Positions 53,558-63,281 of a stretch of DNA of 64,000 bases are shown here, piece after piece. The notes below the pieces were generated by a model, which worked only from the letters and a program-made list of their open reading frames with translations, made no database searches and was not told the DNA's origin. This stretch comes from Paenibacillus sp. 598K. GTDB taxonomy: Bacteria > Bacillota > Bacilli > Paenibacillales > Paenibacillaceae. Numbering within the stretch: position 1 is the stretch's first letter; each line of letters opens with the position of its first letter. The stretch is from contig NZ_BFBX01000088.1 of the NCBI RefSeq assembly GCF_003851045.1, positions 63,300 to 127,299 of the forward strand, given 5' to 3'. Position numbers and translations under genes: made by a program.

Positions 53558-54264
53558 ACCTCTCGGCGAGACGTGTGCGGGCGATCTTCGTGAAAGACTA
53601 CAAAGAATTTTCACGGAATTACGCCCTCTCCATTTTGTTGGTTTTCCCCTTGGTTTTTGCCGTTATCTTCCGTGCCGCGGGCGCGTCGTTGCCCGGCGCC
53701 ATCGGGTTTCTGCTTAATATTTCGTTTGTCACCCTGACCTCCTTCGTTCAAGCTTGCCTGATCGCGGAGGAGAAGGAACGCAACACGTTGCGCTCCTTGA
53801 TGATGACACCCGCTACGAGGCTCGACGTCTTAATCGGCAAAAGCGCTTTAGTTGGGGTGATGTCCGTTGTCGTGCTGGCGATTTCGCTTGCCATATTTGG
53901 TTATGAGCCGGCGAGCTGGTGGGCCTTTGTTGTTGCCAATTTGCTATCGATCATCCTATACATCGCGGCAGGGACGATATGCGGTCTCTACTCCAAAACC
54001 TTGCTTGATGCGTCGCTCACCATCCTTCCCGTCGCGCTTATCTTCTCCGGTGCGCCGTGGGGCGCCTATGTAGCGGAGGATTATCCGATCTTCCGGGTGC
54101 TTGATTATATGCCGAGCAGCCAGCTCGTCCATTTGCTCAATGTGCCGCACACAGGCTATGCCTGGACCGACTTGTTCACGCCCCTGTTGTTCATATTCGC
54201 GTGGACGGTTGTATTGACTGTTGCAGCTTTGGCGCTGTATCAGCGTCGCTTGAAGGATGAGTAG
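53554..54264 (+). CDS. ABC-2 type permease
   Basis: 236 residues, six membrane helices, MNLSARRVRAIFVKDYKEFS start, and the ABC-2 feature IAEEKERNTLRSLMMTPATR after helix 2. Forms the exporter with the preceding ATPase. Followed 33 bp later by the SecA-like gene. Confidence 0.88.
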   Translation: MNLSARRVRAIFVKDYKEFSRNYALSILLVFPLVFAVIFRAAGASLPGAIGFLLNISFVTLTSFVQACLIAEEKERNTLRSLMMTPATRLDVLIGKSALVGVMSVVVLAISLAIFGYEPASWWAFVVANLLSIILYIAAGTICGLYSKTLLDASLTILPVALIFSGAPWGAYVAEDYPIFRVLDYMPSSQLVHLLNVPHTGYAWTDLFTPLLFIFAWTVVLTVAALALYQRRLKDE

Positions 54265-54297
54265 TGCGACACAGACTATTAGGGGGGAGTAATACCG

Positions 54298-56580
54298 ATG
54301 AAGGCAGCGGTCAAACTGTGGCAGCATTGGAATGAAGGCGAAGCGAGGCAGCGTCTCGATCGCTATCGCGCAACCGTAGCGCGCATCCGGCAACGCGACA
54401 GACAGGCCTGGGATGATCAACGTCTGCAAGCGGAGTCGCTCCGGCTGCAGGAGCAAGCACGCTCTGGCGTCCCGCTGGGCGAGCTGCTCGTCGATGCCTA
54501 TGCGCTCGTCTCCGAGGCGGCGAAGCGGACGCTTGGCCTGTCGCCCTACGATGTTCAGCTCATCGCCGCAATTGCGCTGCACGAGGGCTACTTGATCGAA
54601 CAGCATACCGGCGAAGGGAAGACGCTCTCGGCCGTCATGCCCGCTTACCTGCATGCGCTGACTGGCAAGGGCGTCCATGTGCTGACGTTTAACGATTATT
54701 TGGCCCATCGCGATGCGCATTGGATGGGACCGCTCTATACGTTCCTCGGCCTCTCGGCAAGCGCGGTGCAAGCAGGCATGAAATTATCTGACAAACGACA
54801 AGCCTATGCCTCGGATATTACGTATGTGACCGCCAAGGAGGCGGGCTTCGATTATTTGCGCGACACGATCGCACTCGACCCAGCCGATGTCGTGCACCGT
54901 CCGTTCCACTATGTCATCGTCGACGAAGCCGACTCGCTGCTGCTCGATGAAGCGCGCGTGCCGCTCGTCATCGCTAGCGAGCCGGGCGCCTCCGGCGAGG
55001 ACGGCAGCCGATTTGCTACAGTTGTCAGGCAGCTCCAGGCAGACGAGCATTACGACTTCGACGAGTCTGGGCGCAATGTCTATCTGAACGAAGCTGGCGC
55101 AACCCGGGCGGAGGCCTTGCTCGGATGCGACAATCTGTACGAAAACCGTCACAGTCATGTATTGATGGCTCTGAACTGCGCGCTCCATGCGGAGCTGCTC
55201 CTGCATCGGGACGTCGATTATATTGTGCGGGACGGCAGCATCGAGCTGATCGACGAGTACACCGGTCGCGTGGCGGACAACCGCCATCTGCCGGACGGGC
55301 TGCAAGCCGCGCTCGCGGCCAAGGAAGGGCTGCCCTTCAAAGCCGGAGGCAAGATTCTCGGCACGATCACCCTGCAGCATTTCCTGAGCCTCTATCCGAG
55401 CCTCTGCGGCATGACCGCTACCGCTCAAGCTTCGGCGATGGAGTTCGAAGCGATCTATAACCTGGACGTGGTGAAGATCCCGCCGAATCGCCCGAACCTG
55501 CGGATCGACCATCCGCACCAGGTCTACACCCATAAGGAAGCCAAGCTGAAGGCGCTGCTGCGAGAAATCTCGGCCGCCCATGCGAAGGGTCGCCCTGTCC
55601 TGATCGGCACGTCGAGCGTCGGAGAGTCGGACTCGCTGGCCGAAGCGCTGACTGCTGCTGGCGTACCTTGTCATGTCCTCAATGCCAGGAACGATGCCAA
55701 GGAAGCCGAGATTATCGCCAAAGCGGGAGAACTCGGAGCCGTCACCGTGTCGACCAACATGGCGGGGCGCGGCGTCGACATCCGGCTCGGCGCCGGCGAT
55801 CCCGTGCAAGCGGAGAGGGTCGCCAGTCTGGGCGGGCTATACGTCATCGGCACGCATCTGCACCAGAGCGTACGCATCGACGACCAACTGCGCGGGCGAT
55901 CCGGCCGCCAGGGCGACCCGGGATCGTCGATCTTTATGATCAGCCTGGAGGACGAACTGCTGCTGAAGTTCGACATCGACCCGGCAATCCGCGAGCTCAG
56001 GCAGGACGAGCCGCTCGACGAATCGCTGCTCCCCGGCAAGATCGCCCATATCCAGCGTATCCTGATGGGGCAGAACTTCGAGCTGCGCCAGGAGTTGAAC
56101 AGCTATTCGGACATGCTCGAGGATCAGAGACGAATGCTGTACGAGGAGCGGCTGCGCATCTTGACCGGGGAGACGCCGATGAGCCCTTCCGAGCAGCGAG
56201 TGCGACTATTCTATATCGACGCTTGCTGGGCGGACCATCTAGCCTATGCCGCTTACGTACGCGAAGCGATCCATCTGACGAGCCTCGTCCATCGCAGTCC
56301 GATCGATGAATATCATGCGCAGATTATCGAGGCGTTCGAGCAGATCCCGGCCAAGATCGAGCAAGCGACGGCGGACATGCTCGCCAGACTCGGCGGCTCC
56401 GACGATCCGGCGAGCTGGGAGGCGCTCGGACTGCACAGCCCCCCTTCTACCTGGACCTATCTCATGACCGATCAATATACATCCTACCTGCAAAATCCGC
56501 TCAAATGGGGCCCCCTCACGCTCGCCGCCTATTATCTGCGCAAGCTGGTGCGGCCGGTATTCGGGTGGAAGCCGTTCTAG
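54298..56580 (+). CDS. Accessory SecA-like translocase ATPase
   Basis: 760 residues, shorter than housekeeping SecA (about 835). Walker A HTGEGKT (103-109), DEADSLLLDEAR, GMTATAQASAMEFEAIYNLD, STNMAGRGVDIRLG and QLRGRSGRQGDPGSS are intact, so ATPase and motor are probably active. The C-terminal zinc-binding Cys cluster for SecB/phospholipid is missing and the end is LVRPVFGWKPF. Substitutions relative to SecA (TNMAGRGV for TNMAGRGT, GMTATA for GMTGTA) set it apart. No secY2 or glycosylation genes are near, unlike known SecA2 loci; it follows an ABC-2 exporter by 33 bp. GGGGGGAG precedes the ATG. Confidence 0.88.
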   Translation: MKAAVKLWQHWNEGEARQRLDRYRATVARIRQRDRQAWDDQRLQAESLRLQEQARSGVPLGELLVDAYALVSEAAKRTLGLSPYDVQLIAAIALHEGYLIEQHTGEGKTLSAVMPAYLHALTGKGVHVLTFNDYLAHRDAHWMGPLYTFLGLSASAVQAGMKLSDKRQAYASDITYVTAKEAGFDYLRDTIALDPADVVHRPFHYVIVDEADSLLLDEARVPLVIASEPGASGEDGSRFATVVRQLQADEHYDFDESGRNVYLNEAGATRAEALLGCDNLYENRHSHVLMALNCALHAELLLHRDVDYIVRDGSIELIDEYTGRVADNRHLPDGLQAALAAKEGLPFKAGGKILGTITLQHFLSLYPSLCGMTATAQASAMEFEAIYNLDVVKIPPNRPNLRIDHPHQVYTHKEAKLKALLREISAAHAKGRPVLIGTSSVGESDSLAEALTAAGVPCHVLNARNDAKEAEIIAKAGELGAVTVSTNMAGRGVDIRLGAGDPVQAERVASLGGLYVIGTHLHQSVRIDDQLRGRSGRQGDPGSSIFMISLEDELLLKFDIDPAIRELRQDEPLDESLLPGKIAHIQRILMGQNFELRQELNSYSDMLEDQRRMLYEERLRILTGETPMSPSEQRVRLFYIDACWADHLAYAAYVREAIHLTSLVHRSPIDEYHAQIIEAFEQIPAKIEQATADMLARLGGSDDPASWEALGLHSPPSTWTYLMTDQYTSYLQNPLKWGPLTLAAYYLRKLVRPVFGWKPF

Positions 56581-56605
56581 GGCGTGTCTGCAGACACGCC
56601 CTAGA
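56576..56605. repeat. 30-bp perfect palindrome at the end of the SecA-like gene
   Basis: Perfect 15-bp arms centred at 56590/56591, including the TAG stop; core GGGCGTGTCTGCAGACACGCCC. No T tract follows, so it is a strong hairpin of uncertain terminator function. Confidence 0.75.
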
Positions 56606-56652
56606 GCACGGCAACGTCCCTGTCCCTGGGCGGGCTTCATCCCTGGGTATGA

Positions 56653-57720
56653 TCACAAATGCCGGAACAGAAAGTCGAGCGGCTCATCTTCCGGATTAAG
56701 TTCATGGCCGCCTTCGAATACGTCGCTGTGGAATCGCTCCGCGATACCCAACCGCTCATAGTGCCGCTTCGCCCTTTCGCTCTCCGCGATAAAGCCTTCC
56801 GTCGCGAAGACTGCGTCGTGCGAGCCGCCTTCAAGATACAATGGCCTCGGACAGACCAGACCACAGATCTCGGCATCAAGGAACCTATTGGCGGAATCGG
56901 TCCAGGTCCAGTCGGACCATCCGTAGGCGAACCGATCGTTGACGTAGCAGGAAGATATGGCGACGGAGATTCGGGCGTCCAGCGCGGCTGCGCACAGCGT
57001 GTAGAAGCCGCCGTAAGACAAGCCCATCATACCGATGCGATCGCCGTCAATATCGGGACGCAGCAGCAAGCTGTCCAGGCAGTGCCGGATTTTGACCAAT
57101 TCCACTGCCGTGATCGAGCTTCCAAGCTGTTTCAATTTGACATCGATCATTGTGCGATCGAAGACGGGACCAAATCGGCCCCCTTCCCACAACAGAAGCT
57201 GGGGGGCGAACACGGCGGCTCCCCGCCTCAAAATTCTGCGTGTCATGTCGTTATAGTTAGTGGAATCAAAAAAACCGGCCGTCATCTCCGGCGTCCCCTG
57301 TCCGCCATGCTGGGAAATAACCAAGGGGAAAGGACCGTCTCCCACCGGGCGAAAGAATAAGCCGTAGGCCTGCAAGCCCCCATGAACCGGTACCGTCACT
57401 CGATAAATGTCGCCTAGCCGGTCCTCCGCTATTTTTTCATACCGAGCTTCCTCTCTCCGGGCGACGTAAGCTTCTGGATCATTAATCGGGACCGGAAGCG
57501 GCAAACCCAGCATCGCGGCGAAGTCTTCCCGATAACGCTCCGTGCTGGCGACGTAGGCCTCGCAATCGGTGTAATCCGGGGAATAATAACGCGCCCGCCG
57601 CTTTGCCGACTCCCGCTGCATCGCTTCGATCCATTCATTTAATTCGCCGTATTGGCGCTCGCGATACTCATTGCCGGCATGATCAGCTTCTTGGTAAAGA
57701 TTATCCTTCGGCTCGATCAT
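56653..57720 (-). CDS. Alpha/beta hydrolase, probable carbohydrate esterase
   Basis: 355 residues from ATG 57718-57720, overlapping the glycosidase stop by ATGA. Nucleophile elbow GLSYGG, acid in GGSHDAVF and histidine in FEGGHEL form the triad; VISQHGGQGTPE is the oxyanion region. Close in layout to acetyl-xylan-esterase-like hydrolases. No signal peptide, so cytoplasmic, acting on imported sugars together with the glycosidase. Confidence 0.8.
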   Translation of the reverse strand: MIEPKDNLYQEADHAGNEYRERQYGELNEWIEAMQRESAKRRARYYSPDYTDCEAYVASTERYREDFAAMLGLPLPVPINDPEAYVARREEARYEKIAEDRLGDIYRVTVPVHGGLQAYGLFFRPVGDGPFPLVISQHGGQGTPEMTAGFFDSTNYNDMTRRILRRGAAVFAPQLLLWEGGRFGPVFDRTMIDVKLKQLGSSITAVELVKIRHCLDSLLLRPDIDGDRIGMMGLSYGGFYTLCAAALDARISVAISSCYVNDRFAYGWSDWTWTDSANRFLDAEICGLVCPRPLYLEGGSHDAVFATEGFIAESERAKRHYERLGIAERFHSDVFEGGHELNPEDEPLDFLFRHL

Positions 57721-59720
57721 TGGGCGCTCCCGCTCCATTGTTCATCTGCAAGCGCAATAACGACCATTTGATGGCACTCGAGCTCCGGAAGAGAGTAGGA
57801 GACCGCTTCGCGATCCTGCCGATACAAGAGGGGCGTCATCTGTGGCGCCAAGTATACACTCGTAACAGCTCGGTCCGTTCGAATCGAAACCTGAATATTC
57901 CGAAGCGGAATAATATCCTCTATCACTTCAATGCCATCGCCTCGTCGCACCGGCGACACATATAGCAAGTGGTTAATGATGCGATGATGCTCCCGCTGCT
58001 CTTGCAGCGTAACCATGCCCTGCGCAGGTAAGTTGGTAACCAACGTTTTGGTCGGAAGCAATCGATTCAGCGCAAACACTACCGCTTCTTTCAAGATCAG
58101 ACTGCCTTTCGATGCATAGTCGTCGAAAACATTCCAAGCGATGTAAATGCCGCTGGCGCTCTCTGCCATGCCAGGTCCGCCATACGCCTCACTGTTAGGC
58201 GTATGCAAGTGAGAACAGAATCTGTTCGCATCGCGATTAAAATAAGGATCTTCCCGTTGTCCCAGCTCGGTTCCTCCAGATAGGCTAACCCGCTGTCCTT
58301 GCGAATAAAAAACGAAGGATGCCTTACCCAGCTTGCCAGGCTGGAACAACGGTCGAAAATAATCGGGACGATACGGATTCAGACCTTCGTGTTTCACTCC
58401 AAAATCAAGTAAAAATTGCTCTCCCTGCTCATCCAGCCCCGACCATCCGGTTGCGAGCAGCTTGCCTCCTCGCCGGATATACTGCTCCAGCTTGACCCGC
58501 AGCTCCTCTCCTACAGGAACATAATCCGGCAAAATAATCACGCGGTATACTGAGAAGTCTTGCTCAAGATCCACCACATCGAATAGGAAGTTGCCTTCGA
58601 GAAGTATGCGAATCGCACCGGCATCGGACCCCGCCGCAGTCCCCTTTTCGATATGCGCCCGAGCATGCACCCCTGTCGCCTCCAATGTCAGGAGCGCAAC
58701 ATCTGCAATAGCATGAACCGCCGTGCACCATTCTTGCTTGCTCTCAACCTCACGGTAGGCTTCGCCAATTAATCCATACGTAGCCTCATCCATCAACCCG
58801 CTTGGATGAAGCTGATCGCCGATCGAAACCCGCGCGCCGTGCGCAAGGCTGAGCGCAGCTTCGTATCGAAGCGCATTCGGATGCTTGTATCCGCCGAATT
58901 CTCCCCAGGCCGTATGGAACTTGCCCGTCATTCCAAGGTAATCCATCCCTAACGTCTGCGCGTATCTCGCCGATAGCGGGAAGTGATCGTAGCCGCCTCC
59001 GCCCGTCGGCAGAGATTCTAGCTCGAGATGACTGTTCATGCGCGCTAGATCGCGACGCCCGCGCCTAATATGCCCGCCATTATGAAAAACAGGCAAACCC
59101 GGCTTGATGGCGTCTACCGTCTCCCTGACCTTAGCCGTATAGACCGCAAAGGTTCGCTCCCATATGGCGAGCAAGGCTTCCTTGTCGCGTCGGCCCTTCC
59201 CTTCGATTCGCGCAGCCTCGATACAGGTATGACAATAGCATTCCCGCACTCCGACAATGTCGATGAACAAGCTGTCCGCATCATAACGGGACAACGTCTC
59301 CCGTACTTGCGACAATAACACATCGAGATAGGGCGAATTCAGACACAGCTCATGATAGCCAGGTTCATTATAGCCCTTGGTCCATGTTGTCGCATCGTCG
59401 CGATCTCGAATCAGCCACTCGGGATGCGCTCTCGCCAGTCTCTCGTCCAGACCGCCGGATAGATACACCGGCGTTTTGACGCCTATTTCATGAGCAGCTT
59501 CTATCTGCGCCCCCAGCAGGTCAAAGCGTAGACCGGGATGAATTTCGCTCGCTTCCGACGGATGATACGCCCAGCCGTGATGACATTTGGAGAATAGTGT
59601 AATGGAGTCTACATGTCCCAGCTTCAGCATGTGCTGAAATTGTTCCTTTTTGAAGGCTGCTCCAATTGACGCTATGGCTTCAGAGGTATGAAAATCAAGA
59701 TGCACTTGCCGAAATCGCAT
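57717..59720 (-). CDS. GHL6-type glycoside hydrolase with beta-galactosidase-trimerisation-like domain
   Basis: 667 residues, no signal peptide. The N-terminal TIM barrel starts RQVHLDFHTSEAIASIGAAF and has SITLFSKCHHGWAYHPSEAS and ADSLFIDIVGVRECYCHTC, features of the hypothetical glycosyl hydrolase GHL6 (related to GH42-clan enzymes; GH151 alpha-L-fucosidases are a possible home). From about 350 a GH42 middle-domain-like Rossmann part (VIILPDYVPVGEELRVKLEQ and GGKLLATGWSG) follows, then a beta C-terminus. Substrate not determinable. In an operon with sugar permeases 27 bp upstream and the esterase downstream. Confidence 0.8.
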   Translation of the reverse strand: MRFRQVHLDFHTSEAIASIGAAFKKEQFQHMLKLGHVDSITLFSKCHHGWAYHPSEASEIHPGLRFDLLGAQIEAAHEIGVKTPVYLSGGLDERLARAHPEWLIRDRDDATTWTKGYNEPGYHELCLNSPYLDVLLSQVRETLSRYDADSLFIDIVGVRECYCHTCIEAARIEGKGRRDKEALLAIWERTFAVYTAKVRETVDAIKPGLPVFHNGGHIRRGRRDLARMNSHLELESLPTGGGGYDHFPLSARYAQTLGMDYLGMTGKFHTAWGEFGGYKHPNALRYEAALSLAHGARVSIGDQLHPSGLMDEATYGLIGEAYREVESKQEWCTAVHAIADVALLTLEATGVHARAHIEKGTAAGSDAGAIRILLEGNFLFDVVDLEQDFSVYRVIILPDYVPVGEELRVKLEQYIRRGGKLLATGWSGLDEQGEQFLLDFGVKHEGLNPYRPDYFRPLFQPGKLGKASFVFYSQGQRVSLSGGTELGQREDPYFNRDANRFCSHLHTPNSEAYGGPGMAESASGIYIAWNVFDDYASKGSLILKEAVVFALNRLLPTKTLVTNLPAQGMVTLQEQREHHRIINHLLYVSPVRRGDGIEVIEDIIPLRNIQVSIRTDRAVTSVYLAPQMTPLLYRQDREAVSYSLPELECHQMVVIALADEQWSGSAQ

Positions 59721-59747
59721 ATCAACACTTCCTTATAAAATTGTAAA

Positions 59748-60638
59748 TTACCCCTTCAATGATCCGACGGTCAAACCTTGCACAAAATACTTCTGAAAAA
59801 ACGGAAACACAAACAGCATCGGCCCCGCCGCCAGCATGACCATCGCCATCCGAACCGACAAATCGGGAAAATCGTGTATATTCATATTCATGGACGTCGC
59901 AACGTCCATATTTTTAATAAAATCGATCGTATTCATCATTCGAACGAGCAATAGCTGCAAGGGGACCAAATTGTCGTTGTTAATAAACAACAATCCCAAA
60001 TACCAGTCATTCCAATACGTAAACGAAATGAGCAAGCCAATTGTAGCCAGCGCCGGCGTGGACAGCGGGATAATGATGCGGAAGAAAATTTGCCACTCTC
60101 TGGCTCCGTCCATTTTGGCGGACTCGATGATTTCCATCGGTATTTTTGCCATAAAGCCCTTCATCACAATAATATTAAAAGGGGAAATCATCATCGGAAG
60201 GATGAGCGCCCAAATCGTATCTTTTAATTGCAAATATTGCGAGATCAAAATAAACCAAGGTACCAGACCGCCGCTGAACAGCATTGTAAAAAAGACGTAG
60301 AACGTAAGCGGGCGAGCCAGTCGGTAATCCCTTCTGGAAATCGCGTAGGCGATCATGGCAGTAAGCAATAGGCCGCATGACGCCCCCACGCCAGTAATGA
60401 GGGCCGTAATGCCATATGCATTTAACAGTGCCTGGGGCGCCTTAAACAAATACTCGAAAGCTACCAGGCTGATTTCCCGCGGAAAAAAGGAATAGCCATG
60501 CTCCAGAAGCGACTGTTCGCTCGACAACGAAGTAGAAATAACCAATGCTAACGGAAGTACAAACAGAATCGTTAGCAGTATGAAAAACAAATGAATGGCC
60601 ATCTGGGCTGGCTTCCGCCCCTTAATTGCACTATTCAC
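59748..60638 (-). CDS. CUT1 sugar ABC permease (LplC-like), second locus
   Basis: 296 residues, six membrane helices, EAA loop IESAKMDGAREWQIFFRIII, C-terminal FVQGLTVGSLKG. Partner of the permease at 60651; 12 bp apart. Confidence 0.9.
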   Translation of the reverse strand: MNSAIKGRKPAQMAIHLFFILLTILFVLPLALVISTSLSSEQSLLEHGYSFFPREISLVAFEYLFKAPQALLNAYGITALITGVGASCGLLLTAMIAYAISRRDYRLARPLTFYVFFTMLFSGGLVPWFILISQYLQLKDTIWALILPMMISPFNIIVMKGFMAKIPMEIIESAKMDGAREWQIFFRIIIPLSTPALATIGLLISFTYWNDWYLGLLFINNDNLVPLQLLLVRMMNTIDFIKNMDVATSMNMNIHDFPDLSVRMAMVMLAAGPMLFVFPFFQKYFVQGLTVGSLKG

Positions 60639-60650
60639 GTCATCCTCCCT

Positions 60651-61562
60651 TTACCACAACGAATTGTCCTCGTCGATTTTTTTGATCACTAGGTTGGCGC
60701 CAAGCACCAGGAAGAACCCAATGACCGATTGATACAGCCCAACGGCGGCCGACATGCCGACATCGCCCAGCTGCCTTAACGAACGATAGACGAACGTATC
60801 GATGACATCGGTCGTAGCATAGATAAACTTGGAATCGTCCGGAATAAAGTAGAACATTCCAAAATCAGCCCTAAATATATTCCCAATGCTAATAATGAAC
60901 AAAATAATAAGAAGCGGGGCCAACAGCGGAATCGTTATTTTCAAAGCCATCTGAAACTTCGACGCTCCGTCGATCGTAGCAGCTTCGTAATAGGAAGAGT
61001 CGATGCCGAGAATGCCCGCGTAATAAATCAATGCCGAAAATCCGACGGCTTTCCACAAATTCGTCAGAGTTAAAATGTATGGCCATACCGAGGCATCCTG
61101 ATACCATGGCTTGGGCTCCATCCCCATTCCTTGCAGTAGCTGATTCAGAAAGCCGTTGGACTGATCGAACAAAGCCATCGCTATATAGCTAACCACGACC
61201 CATGACAGAAAGTAGGGCAGAAACATCGCCGTTTGATATAGCTTAAGCCACTTTTTGCTAATTTCATTCAGCAATATCGCAATGATTAATGCAGCAACCA
61301 TCGTTGTCACAATAAAGGTCGCATTGTACAGCAAGGTGTTCCTCGTAATTCGAAATGCTGTATCCGAGGTAAACAAAAACTCGAAATTTTTTAGACCTAC
61401 CCATTGGCTCCCCAGAATGCCCAGATTATAACGAAAGTCTTTGAAAGCCAATATAAGCCCGCCCATCGGCAAATAAGCAAACACAAAGATGGCTATGACG
61501 GCAGGAAGCGCGAGCACAGTTAATTCCACATTGATGGGAAGCTTCTTTTTCGGTAGCATCAT
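60651..61562 (-). CDS. CUT1 sugar ABC permease (LplB-like), second locus
   Basis: 303 residues, six membrane helices, EAA loop YEAATIDGASKFQMALKITI, C-terminal IKKIDEDNSLW. Two ATGs in tandem; the second has better distance to GGGGTGA. About 70 bp after the binding-protein gene. Confidence 0.9.
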   Translation of the reverse strand: MMLPKKKLPINVELTVLALPAVIAIFVFAYLPMGGLILAFKDFRYNLGILGSQWVGLKNFEFLFTSDTAFRITRNTLLYNATFIVTTMVAALIIAILLNEISKKWLKLYQTAMFLPYFLSWVVVSYIAMALFDQSNGFLNQLLQGMGMEPKPWYQDASVWPYILTLTNLWKAVGFSALIYYAGILGIDSSYYEAATIDGASKFQMALKITIPLLAPLLIILFIISIGNIFRADFGMFYFIPDDSKFIYATTDVIDTFVYRSLRQLGDVGMSAAVGLYQSVIGFFLVLGANLVIKKIDEDNSLW

Positions 61563-61633
61563 GTCACCCCGTTATGGGCAGGGGGAACTAAACGGGCACA
61601 AAACGTGCTCGCCTATTCCCGCCCCGCGCGATT

Positions 61634-63136
61634 TTACTTCAGGCCGTTGGACGCAAGCCAGGCATCAAATTGGATTTGAATATCTTCGATAATTTTGTCT
61701 AGCCCCGCCTTTTTCAAGCGATCGGCATACTCCGGGAACTTCTCCTCCGGATCGATCGAGCCGGTGATCAGCAAGACGTCATACTCTTCGCTAAGCGCTG
61801 TCGTGTTGGCCTCTTCCGTCTTCACATTGCTGCTGTCGTATTGGAATCCGATAAACGGGGATACGGTGGCTTCCTCGTTTTGTTGAATCGTCTTCTCCCA
61901 GGTATCCGCCGGCTTTCCTTCTTCCAAATATCCGTTGAACACATTGCCGAATACCCAGTTCGTATTGCTCCAATAGCCGGCATTTTCATTTTTCTTAATG
62001 ATGTTATCCGCAACCTTAGTGTAGTCCTTGCCTTCAATGCCGAAACTCAACAGATTGTATAACGCTTTGTTTGTGTTAACCAGATTCAGCAGCTCCAACG
62101 CGCGTTCGGGTTGCTTGGAGGTGAAGCTGATCGCATTTAGCGTTGCATTAATGTCCGCCGCAATAAAGGGTTCCATAATCGTAACGCCTACAATTTCGTA
62201 GCCACCGCCACGCGATTGGGCCTCCACCTCTCCGCCTGGTTTTATCGACGTTTCGAAAGTTGCGGCTACGTTGCCTTTGGCGCGCTCGGACTGAACGTCG
62301 ATAATCGCAATATCCTGCTTGAAGATTCCCTTTTCGAACCAGGAGCGCGCCATTTTCAAATATTGCTGGTATTCTGGCGTGTCGGCCAATGCATGAACTT
62401 TGAAATCCTTATCATCCTGATACACAACGGCGCTATTGCCGCCGAAGCCGCCGCTCAGCTTATGCATGCCATACACATACGGGTTAAAGACTGAATTCGC
62501 AAGCGGTATAATCCCCTCCTCGTTCTTGGCGATTTGCTCAAACAGCGGCTCCAGATCTTCTACGTTCTTCACTTGGCTGACATCAAAGTTATACTTGTCG
62601 ATAAATCGTTTTTGAATATAAAAACCGGGTTGACTTGTAATCGTCTGGTAGCTCGGCACGGCATAAATTTTGTCTCCGATTTTGGCGGCGTCCCATACCT
62701 TTTCGGAAATTTGCTCCTTTAGCGCAGGGAACTGCTCGAGCAGTTCGTCGATGGGCTGAAAAGCGCCCTTTTGAGCATTGAGCTCATAATTAAACAACCA
62801 GTTCGAAGTCCAGACAATATCAATCGTTTCATTGGCCGCCAGTTCCGTATTCAACTTCTGTTCGTAGCTCCCGAAATCGACGGGCATCAACTTAACCGTT
62901 GCATTTATCTCTTGCACCGTTATTTCGTTCACTGCCGCTTGAACGGAAGCAAAATCCGGTTGAGCGGCCGCTTGCGGATAATACCAGACCAGCTCAACCA
63001 ACGGCTTAGAGGCGCCGCTCCCGGGCGAATCGGTGGGCGCCGCTTCGCTTCTGTTGCCACTTCCGTCGCCGCTGCAACCGCTTAACACTACCATTGCAGC
63101 CAGCGCTACAGTCATCCATTGGATTCCTTTTTTCAT
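61634..63136 (-). CDS. Extracellular sugar-binding lipoprotein, second locus
   Basis: 500 residues from ATG 63134-63136, directly behind GGGAGGT; the frame is open to 63256 but that part lacks a signal. Lipobox VVLSGC and a Ser/Gly-rich linker. Family 1 solute-binding fold of LplA/YtcQ size (DIVWTSNWLFNYELNAQKGA and SFTSKQPERALELLNLVNTN). First gene of the operon with two permeases, GHL6 glycosidase and esterase. Confidence 0.9.
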   Translation of the reverse strand: MKKGIQWMTVALAAMVVLSGCSGDGSGNRSEAAPTDSPGSGASKPLVELVWYYPQAAAQPDFASVQAAVNEITVQEINATVKLMPVDFGSYEQKLNTELAANETIDIVWTSNWLFNYELNAQKGAFQPIDELLEQFPALKEQISEKVWDAAKIGDKIYAVPSYQTITSQPGFYIQKRFIDKYNFDVSQVKNVEDLEPLFEQIAKNEEGIIPLANSVFNPYVYGMHKLSGGFGGNSAVVYQDDKDFKVHALADTPEYQQYLKMARSWFEKGIFKQDIAIIDVQSERAKGNVAATFETSIKPGGEVEAQSRGGGYEIVGVTIMEPFIAADINATLNAISFTSKQPERALELLNLVNTNKALYNLLSFGIEGKDYTKVADNIIKKNENAGYWSNTNWVFGNVFNGYLEEGKPADTWEKTIQQNEEATVSPFIGFQYDSSNVKTEEANTTALSEEYDVLLITGSIDPEEKFPEYADRLKKAGLDKIIEDIQIQFDAWLASNGLK

Positions 63137-63281
63137 TTCGTCTGACCTCCCAATAATTGTTGTTCCCCTCTTGCAAGCCTCAGTTTGTCGGATTGCCGAT
63201 CGTATGTAAATTGTACTTATCGTATTTTCTTGACCGTTGCATAGTCTTTTTTGCATTTTTCTATGCCCAAGCGATTCGCCC

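Noticed and set aside
63137..63256. Longer N-terminus for the second sugar-binding lipoprotein
   Set aside because: It would place the signal peptide internally; GGGAGGT directly precedes ATG 63134-63136.
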